From positions 1 to 64,000 of the forward strand of contig NZ_JAJONF010000036.1 in the NCBI RefSeq assembly GCF_021462265.1: 64,000 nt of DNA, given 5' to 3'. A program made the position numbers and the translations under genes. How positions within the stretch are numbered: the first letter of the stretch is position 1; each line of letters opens with the position of its first letter. A model generated the notes under the pieces. The model searched no databases. It was not told the DNA's origin and was given only the letters and a program-made list of their open reading frames with translations. The DNA comes from Streptomyces shenzhenensis. GTDB taxonomy: Bacteria > Actinomycetota > Actinomycetes > Streptomycetales > Streptomycetaceae. Below are positions 44,025-52,729 of this stretch, piece by piece.

Positions 44025-44250
44025 GACAGGCCCCCGTAGCTGTCGAAAGGTCACAGAACATCCCCGTGTGCCGGTGGAGCCGGTCACGCTCCGTCGACGA
44101 GTGCCAGCATGCCCGGCCAGCCGGGTGGTCGCCGAAAGTTGTCCACAGGCGGTGGGTATTCGTCGCACAAATCAAACGCATGGTGGGGGATCGACATCGA
44201 ACCGTCCCGGACCCGGGACTTCCCCCGTGTGCAGCGGGTAACGTCGGGGC

Positions 44251-44847
44251 GTGCCCGCCGACCCACTGCACCGCGCCGGAAAGCCACAGCGCAGCACGAC
44301 GAGCCAGCCGCCCAGCGGCTTGGGGGCGCGCGCGATCGAGGTTCGCAGAAGCGCCCGGCGCCGCCGGACCGTTTCCGCGTACCGCGAGGGCGACCGCACC
44401 GTCGTGCTGATCCCCGCCCGGATGTCCGAGGCGGAGGAGAAACGCTGGGTGACCGTCATGCTCAACAAACTCGCCGCCCAGGAGAGCAAGCGAGTGCTGG
44501 GCGACGCTGAACTTGCCGAGCGCGCCGAGCGGCTGTCGGCCCAGTACTTCGGCGGCCGGGCCCGCCCCCTTTCGGTGCGGTGGGTCACCAACCAGAACAC
44601 CCGCTGGGGCTCGTGCACCCCCTCCGAGGGCAGCATCCGCCTCTCGCACCGGCTCCAGGGCATGCCGGAGTACGTCGTCGACTATGTGCTCTGCCATGAA
44701 CTCGCGCATCTGCTGGTGCCGGGGCACGGCCCCCGGTTCTGGCGGTTGCTGGAGGCGTATCCGCGGACCGAGCGGGCCCGCGGATACCTCGAAGGGGTGG
44801 TCGCGGCCGACCGGCTGCCCCGTGTGCCGGGCGCGCGCGATGAGTGA
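44251..44847 (+). CDS. YgjP-type (WLM/DUF45) metallopeptidase
   Basis: A 198-residue protein of the YgjP/DUF45 family. It carries the NTRWGSC strand and CHELAHLLVPGHGPRFW, with the HExxH at about 149-153 and the third ligand His at about 159. The N-terminal 25 residues are disordered and the domain begins at AIEVRRSARRRRTVSA. The start is GTG at 44251, preceded by a TAACGT -10-like hexamer six bases away, which suggests leaderless mRNA. Divergent from the ThiF-like gene. The substrate is unknown. Confidence 0.82.
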   Translation: MPADPLHRAGKPQRSTTSQPPSGLGARAIEVRRSARRRRTVSAYREGDRTVVLIPARMSEAEEKRWVTVMLNKLAAQESKRVLGDAELAERAERLSAQYFGGRARPLSVRWVTNQNTRWGSCTPSEGSIRLSHRLQGMPEYVVDYVLCHELAHLLVPGHGPRFWRLLEAYPRTERARGYLEGVVAADRLPRVPGARDE

Positions 44848-44984
44848 CGTATCCCGGGAGCGCTCCCTTCGGGGTCGCTGAGCGCGGTTGTGTACCGGGT
44901 CTGTACCGACTTCTTCCGATGTCCGAGTTAGCCGTTAGCCTGGCGCGACGCACTCACATTCGGGATGGGGGACGGTCGTAACGC

Positions 44985-46730
44985 ATGGCCAGGGAATTCC
45001 AACGCGGCCACAAGGCCAGGATCAGTGACCTCACGGCGGGCACGGATCTGTACGTAGGCGTGCAGATCTCCGGCCCGGGACTGACCTTCGACATCAGTTG
45101 CTTCGGGCTCGACGCCGACGAACGGCTGTCGGACGACCGGTACTTCATCTTCTTCAACCAGCCGAAGTCTCCCGAGGAGTCCATCCAGCTGCTCGGTGCG
45201 CAGGCGGGCGACACGGAGTCCTTCCGGGTCACGCTGGACCGGATCCCACCGCGGATCCAGAAGCTGGCGTTCACCGCGACCATCGACGGCGCCGGGCAGA
45301 TGTCGCAGGTCGGGCCCGGATACGTCCGGATCGTCGCGGGCGGCGAGGAGGTGGCCCGGTACTCCTTCAACGGCTCGGAGTTCTCCACCGAGCGCGCCGT
45401 GATGCTCGTCGACTTCTACCTGAAGGACGTGTGGCGCTTCGCCGCCGTCGGCCAGGGCTTCGACGGCGGTCTGGACGCGCTGCTGAAGAACTTCGGCGGC
45501 GAGGTGCTGGAGGAGGAGGCGCCCGCCGCGCCGGCGCCGCAGCAACCGCAGAGCGGGTCCGCGCCCGGCTTCGCGCCGCCCGCCTTCGCCACCCCGTCCG
45601 CGCCGGCCCCGGCCCCCGTGCCGCAGGGCTTCACCCCGCCTCCGGCCCCGGCCCCCGTGCCGCAGGGCTTCACCCCGCCTCCGGCCCCGGCCCCCGTGCC
45701 GCAGGGTTTCACCCCGCCTCCGGCCCCGGCCCCCGTGCCGCAGGGTTTCACCCCGCCCCCGGCCCCGTCTCCCGGGTCGGCCCCGAACGTGCACGCCGCG
45801 CCCACCGTCATCGCCCCGCTCGCCCCCGGCACCGTGCCGCCCCCGGCCCCGGCGCCCGCGCCCTACGGCCAGCCGCCCGCCCCGCCGTCCCCGGGCGCGC
45901 CCATGCCGCCCGGCTACGGTCAGCCTCCGGGGCCGCCGCAGGCCCCCGCCCCGCCGCCCGGATACCCCCAGGCGCCGACCCCGCCCCCGGGCTACGGCCA
46001 GCAGCCGCCGTTCGGACAGGTCCCCGGCCAGCAGACCTACGCGGTTCCGCAGGGCGCCGCCCAGGGCGGTGCCGGGGTGAGTGCCGCGCTGCAGAAGTTC
46101 AAGGAAACGCCCACCGGGCAGCGCTGGACACCGCAGAACAGCAAGCTGATCCGCGCCGACCTCGGCATGGGCGGCCAGCCGGTACTGGCCCGGCAGGGCA
46201 GCATGGTGCTCTACCAGGGCAAGGTCGACTTCAGCTACAAGGGCGCCGGATTCGCCGGCCGGATCGTGGGCAACGCCACCGGCCAGGAGATGCAGCTGAT
46301 GCGCTGCACCGGCAACGGCCAGGTGTTCTTCGCCGAGAACTCCGCCCATCTGCACCCCATCGAGCTCCAGGGCGACGCGATCTGCGTCTCGGCCGAGAGC
46401 GTCCTCGCCTTCGACGAGGGCCTCCAGTACGAGGTCCGCCGGATCGAGGGCCACGGCATTCCCGGCGGCGCGCTCTTCACGATGCAGTTCCAGGGCACCG
46501 GCACGATCGTCGTCAAGACGCACGGCACGCCCGTCGTGCTGCCCGTGACACCGACGACCTTCGCCGACTGCAACGCGGTCGTCGCCTGGTCGGCCGCCTC
46601 CCAGGTGATCGTCTCCAGCCAGGTGCGGATGCGCCGCAACGCCTATCCGGGCGACACCGGCGAGAGCGTGAACCTTCAGTTCCGGGGCGCGCCCGGCAAC
46701 TTCATCGTCGTCCAGCCGTACGAGGTCTGA
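44985..46730 (+). CDS. TerD domain fused to AIM24 domain
   Basis: A 581-residue protein. Residues 1-170 form a TerD domain (stress/tellurite family, Ca-binding): DLYVGVQISGPGLTFDISCFGLD, SDDRYFIFFNQ, and the SFNGSEFSTERAVMLVDFYLKDVWRFAAVGQGF end. Residues about 190-360 are Pro/Ala/Gly-rich with four 13-residue repeats (APVPQGFTPPPAP) and several PPGYGQ motifs. Residues 370-581 form an AIM24/TRAP-like beta domain (GQPVLARQGSMVLYQGKVDF...GTIVVKTHG...VVAWS). No signal peptide or membrane segment. It leads a three-gene operon with two further AIM24 proteins. Confidence 0.88.
   Translation: MAREFQRGHKARISDLTAGTDLYVGVQISGPGLTFDISCFGLDADERLSDDRYFIFFNQPKSPEESIQLLGAQAGDTESFRVTLDRIPPRIQKLAFTATIDGAGQMSQVGPGYVRIVAGGEEVARYSFNGSEFSTERAVMLVDFYLKDVWRFAAVGQGFDGGLDALLKNFGGEVLEEEAPAAPAPQQPQSGSAPGFAPPAFATPSAPAPAPVPQGFTPPPAPAPVPQGFTPPPAPAPVPQGFTPPPAPAPVPQGFTPPPAPSPGSAPNVHAAPTVIAPLAPGTVPPPAPAPAPYGQPPAPPSPGAPMPPGYGQPPGPPQAPAPPPGYPQAPTPPPGYGQQPPFGQVPGQQTYAVPQGAAQGGAGVSAALQKFKETPTGQRWTPQNSKLIRADLGMGGQPVLARQGSMVLYQGKVDFSYKGAGFAGRIVGNATGQEMQLMRCTGNGQVFFAENSAHLHPIELQGDAICVSAESVLAFDEGLQYEVRRIEGHGIPGGALFTMQFQGTGTIVVKTHGTPVVLPVTPTTFADCNAVVAWSAASQVIVSSQVRMRRNAYPGDTGESVNLQFRGAPGNFIVVQPYEV
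45612..45767 (+). repeat. 39-bp coding tandem repeat, four units
   Basis: Four in-frame units, each encoding APVPQGFTPPPAP (last one ends PAP-S), nearly identical at DNA level. They lengthen the flexible linker between the TerD and AIM24 domains. Confidence 0.88.
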
Positions 46731-46741
46731 GGGAGCCCGTC

Positions 46742-47422
46742 ATGAACCAGCCGCTCGCGGGCTATGCCCCCGCACCCGTCACCGCCCGCATGGACAACCA
46801 CGGCGACCACATGCTCAAGGTCGCCATGCAGACCGGGAACGACCTCCTCGCGCGCGTGGGGTCGATGGTCGCCTACGAGGGCTTCGTCCAGTACGAGCCC
46901 AACCCGCCGGCCGTGCGCCAGATCGCCCGGGACTGGGTGACCGGCGAGGGCGCGCCTTTGATGAAGTGCTCCGGCGACGGGCTGCTCTACCTCGCCGACT
47001 ACGGCGCGAACGTCGTCGTCATCAACCTCAACGGCGACGGCATCTCCGTCAACGCCACCAACCTGCTGGCCTTCGACGCCCATCTGACGTGGGGCGTGGA
47101 GCGGGTCAAAGGGCTCGCGAAGTTCGCCGGCCAGGGCCTGTGGAACACCAAGATCTCCGGGCAGGGCTGGGTCGCGCTGACCTCCCGGGGCAAGCCGATC
47201 GTCGTCGACTGCGGGGGCGGCGAGGACGAGACGTACGTCGACCCGGACGCACTGGTCGCCTGGTCCCCGAACCTCAAGGTGAAGGGCAAGCGCAGCTTCA
47301 AGGCACAGTCGCTGATCGGCCGGGGCAGCGGCGAGGCCTTCCAGATGGCCTTCTCCGGTCAGGGCATCGTCGTCGTCCAGCCCAGCGAGGACAGTACCGA
47401 CCGCCTCCGGTTCCGGGGCTGA
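46742..47422 (+). CDS. AIM24 family protein
   Basis: A 226-residue single-domain AIM24 protein. MLKVAMQTGNDLLARVGSMVAYEGFVQYEP, the LMKCSGDGLLYLADYGANVVVINL strand pair, and ISGQGWVALTSRGKPIVVD are the family strands. It begins 11 bp after the TerD-AIM24 gene with GAGGGAG as binding site, so it is co-expressed. AIM24 is linked to membrane and mitochondrial organisation in yeast; the bacterial role is unknown. Confidence 0.85.
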   Translation: MNQPLAGYAPAPVTARMDNHGDHMLKVAMQTGNDLLARVGSMVAYEGFVQYEPNPPAVRQIARDWVTGEGAPLMKCSGDGLLYLADYGANVVVINLNGDGISVNATNLLAFDAHLTWGVERVKGLAKFAGQGLWNTKISGQGWVALTSRGKPIVVDCGGGEDETYVDPDALVAWSPNLKVKGKRSFKAQSLIGRGSGEAFQMAFSGQGIVVVQPSEDSTDRLRFRG

Positions 47423-47439
47423 GGGGGAGTCAGGAAACC

Positions 47440-48195
47440 ATGCAGAGCCCGCTTTTCGCCTTCAACGACTCCCAGGCCCGGGACCGCTACAGCCTGCAGA
47501 ACAAGCAGATGCTGCGGGTCGTCCTGGAGGGCCACGACGACGTCCTCGCCCGCAAGGGCACCATGGTCGCCTACCAGGGGCTCGTCGAGTTCGACGCCGA
47601 GTACACGAACAACCAGCAGGCACGCGCGCGTGCGTACACCGGCGAGGGTCTGGACCTGATGCGCTGCCACGGGCAGGGCACGGTCTACTTCGCCAACCTC
47701 GCCCAGCACATCCACGTCCTGGACGTCGAGCAGGACGGCCTGACCGTGGACAGCGGCTACGTCCTCGCCATGGACTCCTCGCTGCACTACGAGGTCGTCG
47801 CCGTCGACAGCCTCTACGGCATCTCCGGGTCCGGGAAGTACCAGCTCAACATCACCGGACGCGGCAAGGTCGCCCTGATGACCTCGGGCGCGCCGCTGCT
47901 GATGCAGGTCACGCCCGACCGGTACGTCAACTGCGACGCCGACGCGATCGTCGCCTGGTCCACCGGGCTGCGCGTCCAGATGCAGGCCCAGACGCATTCC
48001 TCGGGTGTGTGGCGGCGCCGGGGCAGCACGGGGGAGGGCTGGGAGCTGAGTTTCATGGGAAGTGGCTTCGCGTTGGTCCAGCCGAGTGAACTGCTGCCGC
48101 CGCAGCACGCCCAGATCGGCCAGGGCATCGCCGCCCAGTTCGGCATGGGCCAGCAGGGCGCGCGCGGGACGAACCAGGGCAACGTCTGGAGCTGA
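47440..48195 (+). CDS. AIM24 family protein, second copy
   Basis: A 251-residue AIM24 protein with the same strand pattern as its neighbour: DDVLARKGTMVAYQGLVEFDA, LMRCHGQGTVYFANLAQHIHVLDV, VDSGYVLAMDSSLHYEV and CDADAIVAWSTGL. The C-terminal 30 residues are Gln/Gly-rich. It starts 17 bp after the previous gene and is the last of the operon; a strong terminator follows at 48220. The three proteins may form a hetero-oligomer, but that is inference. Confidence 0.85.
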   Translation: MQSPLFAFNDSQARDRYSLQNKQMLRVVLEGHDDVLARKGTMVAYQGLVEFDAEYTNNQQARARAYTGEGLDLMRCHGQGTVYFANLAQHIHVLDVEQDGLTVDSGYVLAMDSSLHYEVVAVDSLYGISGSGKYQLNITGRGKVALMTSGAPLLMQVTPDRYVNCDADAIVAWSTGLRVQMQAQTHSSGVWRRRGSTGEGWELSFMGSGFALVQPSELLPPQHAQIGQGIAAQFGMGQQGARGTNQGNVWS

Positions 48196-48219
48196 CGGCC
48201 AGGAAGACCCGCGAAGCAA

Positions 48220-48246
48220 GGGGCGCCCGCCGATGGCGGGCGCCCC
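48220..48246 (+). terminator. Terminator of the TerD-AIM24 operon
   Basis: A 12-bp perfect stem GGGGCGCCCGCC-GAT-GGCGGGCGCCCC, 24 bp after the last AIM24 stop codon and ahead of the convergent Nudix gene. Confidence 0.78.
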
Positions 48247-48279
48247 TCACACATGCTGAGCGGCTCGGAAAGCTCCTGG

Positions 48280-48801
48280 TCAGAGCCGCGCGCGAGTCTC
48301 TTCCAGCAGCCGTACGACCGAGTCGTCGGCGATCTTTGGCACCTCGGCGTAGGCGAACCAGCGCAGGTCCAGGGACTCGTCGCTGATCGCGTGGGCGGCG
48401 CCCGGCGGGGCGAGGGCCGCGTACTGGACGTCGAAGTGCCAGTGGCACGGCGCCGGGATCGCGTGCCGGTCCAGGCGGACCGGACCGCCCGGCAGCAGCG
48501 TCAGCCCGGGGATGCCGGACTCCTCGGTCGCCTCCCGCAGCGCAGCCGCCGCCAGGGTGGCGTCGCCCGGTTCGCAGTGGCCGCCCATCTGCAGCCACAG
48601 CCGCAGCTTCCGGTGCAGGGTCAGCAGCACCCGGCCGTGCTCCGGATCGACGACCAGGGCGCTCGCCGTGACGTGGCCGGCGTGACAGGCCTTCCAGATG
48701 CCGTCCGGGTGCGCCGCGAGGTGGTCCAGGTACGCCTGGCGCAGCTCTTCCTGGCCCTCGTGCCCCTTGAGGACGAGGACCGTGTCGTCGTACAGGCTCA
48801 C
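48280..48801 (-). CDS. Nudix hydrolase
   Basis: A 173-residue Nudix protein. The box begins GGHCEPGDATLAAAALREATEESGI near residue 73 (the R-E-x-x-E-E core is intact), after HRKLRLWLQM. A hydrophobic N-terminal helix (about 18-35) precedes the domain. The substrate is unknown; it has the general form of housecleaning Nudix enzymes. The start GTG overlaps the DUF2342 stop as GTGA, so it is translationally coupled to that gene. Confidence 0.85.
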   Translation of the reverse strand: MSLYDDTVLVLKGHEGQEELRQAYLDHLAAHPDGIWKACHAGHVTASALVVDPEHGRVLLTLHRKLRLWLQMGGHCEPGDATLAAAALREATEESGIPGLTLLPGGPVRLDRHAIPAPCHWHFDVQYAALAPPGAAHAISDESLDLRWFAYAEVPKIADDSVVRLLEETRARL

Positions 48802-50240
48802 TCGGTGTCGTCGCCCTTTTCCTGGTCGCCGGCTTCCTGGGCGTCCTTCTTGTGCAGGTCGGGCTCCTGCGCGGCCTCGCCGAGCATCTTGTCCAGCTCG
48901 GAGAAGTCCAGCTGCTCGCGGTGCACGAAGCCGTCCGGGTCGTCCAGGTCGCTCGCCGTCGGCAGCATGTCCGGGTGCGCCCAGAGGGCGTCACGGCCGT
49001 CGACACCGCGCGCGTCCGTGAGCGAGGCCCACAGCCGGGAGGCGTCGCGCAGGCGGCGCGGGCGCAGCTCCAGGCCGATCAGCGTGGCGAAGGTCTGCTC
49101 CGCGGGACCGCCCGTGGCGCGGCGGCGGCGCAGGGTCTCGCGCAGCGCGTCGGCGGACGACAGACGTGGTTTCGCGGCCGCGTGGACCACCGCGTCCACC
49201 CAGCCCTCGACGAGCGCCAGAGCCGTTTCCAGACGGGCCAGGGCGGCCTTCTGCTCGGGCGTGTCCTCGGGCTGGAACATGCCCTGCTGGAGTGCGTCCT
49301 GAAGCTGCTCGGGGTTCTGCGGGTCGAACTGGCCGACCACGTCCTCCAGCTTGGCCGTGTCGACCTTGATGCCGCGCGCGTACCCGTCGACTGCGCCGAA
49401 CAGGTGCGAGCGCAGCCACGGCACGTGCGAGAACAGCCGCTGGTGGGCCGCCTCGCGCAGCGCCAGGTAGAGCCGCACCTCCTCCTTCGGCACGCCGAGG
49501 TCCTTGCCGAACGCCTCGATGTTCACCGGGAGCAGCGCGGCCTTGCCGGCCGGGCTCAGCGGCAGGCCGATGTCGGTCGAACCGACGACCTCGCCCGCGA
49601 GCACACCGACGGCCTGCCCGATCTGGGTGCCGAACATGGCGCCGCCCATCGAGCGCATCATGCCGATCAGCGGGCCCGCCATGGCCTGCATCTCCTCCGG
49701 CAGGACGTCGCCCATCGCGGCGCCGACCCGCTCGGCGACCGGGTCGACCAGCTCCTGCCAGGCGGGCAGCGTCGCCTCGACCCACTCTGCGCGCGACCAC
49801 GCCACGGCCGAACCGGAACCGGACGGCAGCGACGTGGCGTCGTCCAGCCACAGGTCGGCCAGGCGGACGGCCTCCTGGACAGCGGTGCGCTCGGCGGGAC
49901 CGACGCTCGCGTCCTTCACGCCGTCCGAGGTGCCCTGGGAGACCGTCTGGCGGGCGATCTGCTTGGCCATGTCCCAGTTCACCGGGCCGCCCTCGTACGA
50001 GAGCATCTGGCCCAGCTGCTGGAAGGCCGCGCCCAGGTCGGTGGGGTTCAGCGAACCGAACATGGCAGCGAACGGATTGTCGGCGCCGGGGCCGCCGAAG
50101 CCGCCGGCTCCGGGCGTGCCGAAACCGAACGGATTGGCCGGTCCCTGCCCACCACCGCTCTGCTGGTCCTTCTTCTTGCCCTCGTCGCCGTCTTCCGGCT
50201 CCTCCGGCGGAAGGCCGAAACCGAATGGGGTGTCACTCAC
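48798..50240 (-). CDS. DUF2342 zinc-dependent metalloprotease-like protein
   Basis: A 480-residue protein of the actinobacterial DUF2342 (zincin-like) family, equivalent by context to Rv3195. The N-terminal 65 residues are Gly/Pro-rich with FGFG motifs. The family core contains GLPLSPAGKAALLPVNIEAF and LREAAHQRLFSHVPWLRSHL near residue 255-275, where the His pair is thought to bind zinc. The C-terminal tail is acidic. The start is GTG at 50240; the longer reading to 50474 crosses the divergent promoter. It forms an overlapping pair with the Nudix gene. Confidence 0.82.
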   Translation of the reverse strand: MSDTPFGFGLPPEEPEDGDEGKKKDQQSGGGQGPANPFGFGTPGAGGFGGPGADNPFAAMFGSLNPTDLGAAFQQLGQMLSYEGGPVNWDMAKQIARQTVSQGTSDGVKDASVGPAERTAVQEAVRLADLWLDDATSLPSGSGSAVAWSRAEWVEATLPAWQELVDPVAERVGAAMGDVLPEEMQAMAGPLIGMMRSMGGAMFGTQIGQAVGVLAGEVVGSTDIGLPLSPAGKAALLPVNIEAFGKDLGVPKEEVRLYLALREAAHQRLFSHVPWLRSHLFGAVDGYARGIKVDTAKLEDVVGQFDPQNPEQLQDALQQGMFQPEDTPEQKAALARLETALALVEGWVDAVVHAAAKPRLSSADALRETLRRRRATGGPAEQTFATLIGLELRPRRLRDASRLWASLTDARGVDGRDALWAHPDMLPTASDLDDPDGFVHREQLDFSELDKMLGEAAQEPDLHKKDAQEAGDQEKGDDTE

Positions 50241-50432
50241 GGGAATCCTCGGCTGGTAAGGCCACCGGTCTGCTCCGGCGGCGCGGCTGCCCGACAACAC
50301 CACCCAGCGTAGACACCCCGAGCCGATCGGGCCTCGGTGCTTCGCCGACAGTCGGCCTGCGGCAGGATGGATGCCACCTGGTACGTACGCGTCACTCACG
50401 CCCGTACTGAAGACAACCGCTGGAGACGCCCG

Positions 50433-51596
50433 GTGAGTTCCCCAGATCCGCAGGTTCGCGCAGCGCGAAACCACTCAGCCCACCCGTCGCCCGGCCGCCA
50501 CCCCTCAACGAAGGCGCTTCGCGCCGGCGAGTCGACTGCGGTGCGCGGGCCCGTCGTCGCCGTGACCGGCGCCGCGACCGGGGTCGGCGCGCTGCTCACC
50601 GAGCGGCTGGCCGCGTCCGCGGAGATCAAGCAAGTCATCGCCATCGACGAGCGGCGCGGGGAGTGCGCGGACGCCCACTGGCACATCCTCGACGTACGGG
50701 ATCCGGCCATCGCCGAGAAGCTGCGCGGGGCCGACGTGGTGGTGCATCTCGCGCTCGACCTGGATCTGGAGACCGATCCGGCGGCGCGCACCGCCTACAA
50801 CGTGCGCGGGACCCAGACCGTGCTGACCGCGGCGGCCGCGGCCGGCGTGCACCGCGTGGTGCTGTGCACCTCCGCGATGGTCTACGGCGCGCTGCCGGAC
50901 AACCAGTTGCCGTTGTCCGAGGACGCGGAGCTGCGGGCCACCGCCGAGGCCACCGGCGTGGGTGACCTGCTGGAGATCGAGCGGCTCGCGCGCCGGGCGC
51001 CCCGCGCGCACCCCGGGCTCAATGTCACCGTCGTGCGCCCTGCGGTGCTGGTCGGCGGCACCGACACCGCGCTGACCAGGTACTTCGAGTCGCCTCGGCT
51101 GCTTGTCGTCGCCGGGTCGCGGCCCGCCTGGCAGTTCTGCCACGTCGAGGATCTGTGCAGCGCGCTGGAGTACGCCGTGCTGGAGAAGGTCGACGGGGAA
51201 CTCGCCGTCGGGTGCGACGGGTGGCTGGAGCAGGAGGAGGTCGAGGAACTCAGCGGGGTGCGGCGGATGGAGTTGCCGTCGGCGGTCGCGCTGGGGGCCG
51301 CGGCTCGGCTGCACCGGATCGGTCTGACGCCGTCGCCGGCCGGGGATCTCGCGTACACGATGTATCCGTGGGTGGTGAGCGGGAGCCGGCTGCATGACGC
51401 CGGATGGCGGCCGGGGTGGACGAACGAGGAGGTGCTGGCCGAGTTGCTGGAGGAGGTGGCTGGGCGGCACACGGTGGTGGGGCGGCGGCTGGGGCGTAAG
51501 GACGCGACGGCCGCGGGGGCTGCGGGGGCGACGGTGGCGTTGCTGGGGGCGGCGGCCGTGGTGCGGCGGGCGCGGAAGGCTCGGCGGCGGATCTGA
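50433..51596 (+). CDS. SDR-family NAD-binding protein with C-terminal membrane tail
   Basis: A 387-residue extended SDR. VVAVTGAATGVGALLTERL near residue 42 is the NAD site. HLALDLDLETDP and VVLCTSAMVYGALPDNQ follow the epimerase plan, but the usual Y-x-x-x-K is not obvious after the Ser, so catalysis may be reduced. The C-terminus has a hydrophobic run AAGAAGATVALLGAAAVV (about 362-380) followed by RRARKARRRI, which looks like a tail anchor. The start is GTG at 50433 behind GGAGA. Divergent from the DUF2342 gene. Its role is unknown. Confidence 0.75.
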   Translation: MSSPDPQVRAARNHSAHPSPGRHPSTKALRAGESTAVRGPVVAVTGAATGVGALLTERLAASAEIKQVIAIDERRGECADAHWHILDVRDPAIAEKLRGADVVVHLALDLDLETDPAARTAYNVRGTQTVLTAAAAAGVHRVVLCTSAMVYGALPDNQLPLSEDAELRATAEATGVGDLLEIERLARRAPRAHPGLNVTVVRPAVLVGGTDTALTRYFESPRLLVVAGSRPAWQFCHVEDLCSALEYAVLEKVDGELAVGCDGWLEQEEVEELSGVRRMELPSAVALGAAARLHRIGLTPSPAGDLAYTMYPWVVSGSRLHDAGWRPGWTNEEVLAELLEEVAGRHTVVGRRLGRKDATAAGAAGATVALLGAAAVVRRARKARRRI

Positions 51597-52153
51597 GGGC
51601 GGGTTCTCGCCCCCGCCGCCCTTACCCGTCCCGTCCTCCAGGGGGTGCGCCCCCTTCGACCGCCCGGTTCGGGGGCTGCCGGCTCCGGGGGCTGCCGCCC
51701 CCGAACCCCCGCATCGGCCTGAACGGCCTCGTCCTCAAACGCCGGACGGGCTGATAGCGGGGGTGCGGGCCGGTCTTCGTCCTCGGACGCCGGGCGGCCT
51801 GGGTAGTGGGGGTGCAGGCCGACCTTCGTCCTCGGACGCCGGGTGGGCTGGTGGTGGGGGTGCGGGCCAGTCTTCGTTCTCCGACGCCGGGTGGGCTGGT
51901 GGTGGGGGTGCGGGCTGGTCTTCGTTCTCCGACGCCGGGTGGGCTGGTGGTGGGGGTGCGGACCGGCCTCCGGTCTCCGGTCTCAAATGCCGGGCGGGCC
52001 GCGGTGGGGGGTGTGGGTTGGGCTTCGTCCTTGTCGGGCGGGTGGGGTGGGTTGTGGGCTTGGTGTCGCTGCAGGAGTCTTTGGACCCGCACGCGTGCGT
52101 GCCTGGTGTTGGTCGTATTTCGTGTGGTGGTGGGGGTGCGGCACGATGGGGGT
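51597..52153. repeat. Intergenic region with a 48-bp tandem repeat array
   Basis: There is no gene in this 557-bp gap. At about 51727-52030 it contains roughly five tandem copies of a 48-49-bp unit, CTTCGTCCTCGGACGCCGGG...GGTGGGGGTGCGGG, with starts near 51727, 51775, 51824, 51872 and 51920, then a decayed copy. The first copy contains CTCAAACGCCGGACGGGCTG, a motif scattered through Streptomyces genomes, so the array seems to be an expanded version of it. Before it, GGGGGCTGCCGCCCCCG makes a hairpin that may end the SDR transcript. Open frames through the array are repetitive and not genes. Confidence 0.75.
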
Positions 52154-52615
52154 ATGGCTGCTGTGAGTGATCATCCTGGGGAGCGGGGCGCCGCCGATCC
52201 CGTGAAGCTGATCGGGATCCGGGAGAGTGCGCTCTCCGTGGACGAGGTCTTCGCGGCCGTGGGGGACGACGCGGCCGGTGGGATCGCGCTGTTCGTGGGG
52301 ACGGTGCGGAATCACGACGGGGGCGCTGATGTGGACACGCTCGGGTATTCGTGTCATCCCAGCGCGGAGCGCGAGATGCGGCGGATCGCCGAGAAGGTCG
52401 TCGCCGAGTACCCGGTACGGGCGCTGGCCGCCGTGCATCGGGTGGGGGACCTGCGGGTGGGTGATCTCGCCGTGGTCGTCGGCGTGTCGTGTCCGCATCG
52501 CGGTGACGCCTTTGAAGCCTGTCGGAAGTTGATCGACGACCTCAAGCACGAGGTGCCCATCTGGAAGCACCAGAAGTTCTCGGACGGGACGGAGGAATGG
52601 GTCGGAGCCTGCTGA
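52154..52615 (+). CDS. moaE: MoaE, molybdopterin synthase catalytic subunit
   Basis: A 153-residue MoaE. GGIALFVGTVRNHDGG near residue 42, the YSCHPSAEREM segment, HRVGDLRVGDLAVVV, and the C-terminal EVPIWKHQKFSDGTEEWV with the active Lys pair are all present. It converts cyclic pyranopterin monophosphate to molybdopterin with the thiocarboxylated MoaD, whose activation is the job of MoeZ/MoeB-type enzymes such as the one at 18697. The start is ATG at 52154 behind GGGGGT. No other Mo-cofactor gene is in the window. Confidence 0.92.
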   Translation: MAAVSDHPGERGAADPVKLIGIRESALSVDEVFAAVGDDAAGGIALFVGTVRNHDGGADVDTLGYSCHPSAEREMRRIAEKVVAEYPVRALAAVHRVGDLRVGDLAVVVGVSCPHRGDAFEACRKLIDDLKHEVPIWKHQKFSDGTEEWVGAC

Positions 52616-52663
52616 ATAGGCCTGTCCGACTCCGCTTGCGTAACCGTACCCCTCGCGTGAGCG

Positions 52664-52686
52664 TTGTCAGTGCGGGGGACTAATCT
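52664..52686 (+). promoter_or_regulatory. PafBC-type damage promoter before small membrane protein
   Basis: TTGTCAGTG at 52664-52672, eight bases, TAATCT at 52681-52686: an exact match to the RecA-independent damage promoter TTGTCRGTG-N8-TAnnnT. Transcription should start near 52693, about 37 bases before the ATG at 52730. Confidence 0.8.
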
Positions 52687-52729
52687 GTTGATCAGTCAGT
52701 CGCGGACACTCATGGGGTTGGAGGTCGGC

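Noticed and set aside
44985..46730. Annotation as a tellurite-resistance determinant
   Set aside because: A TerD domain alone does not show tellurite resistance; the operon lacks TerB, TerC and TerZ-type partners and is dominated by AIM24 domains.
51735..51986. Minus-strand ORF with regular Ala/Pro repeats
   Set aside because: It is only the translation of the 48-bp intergenic repeat array; no ribosome site or domain.
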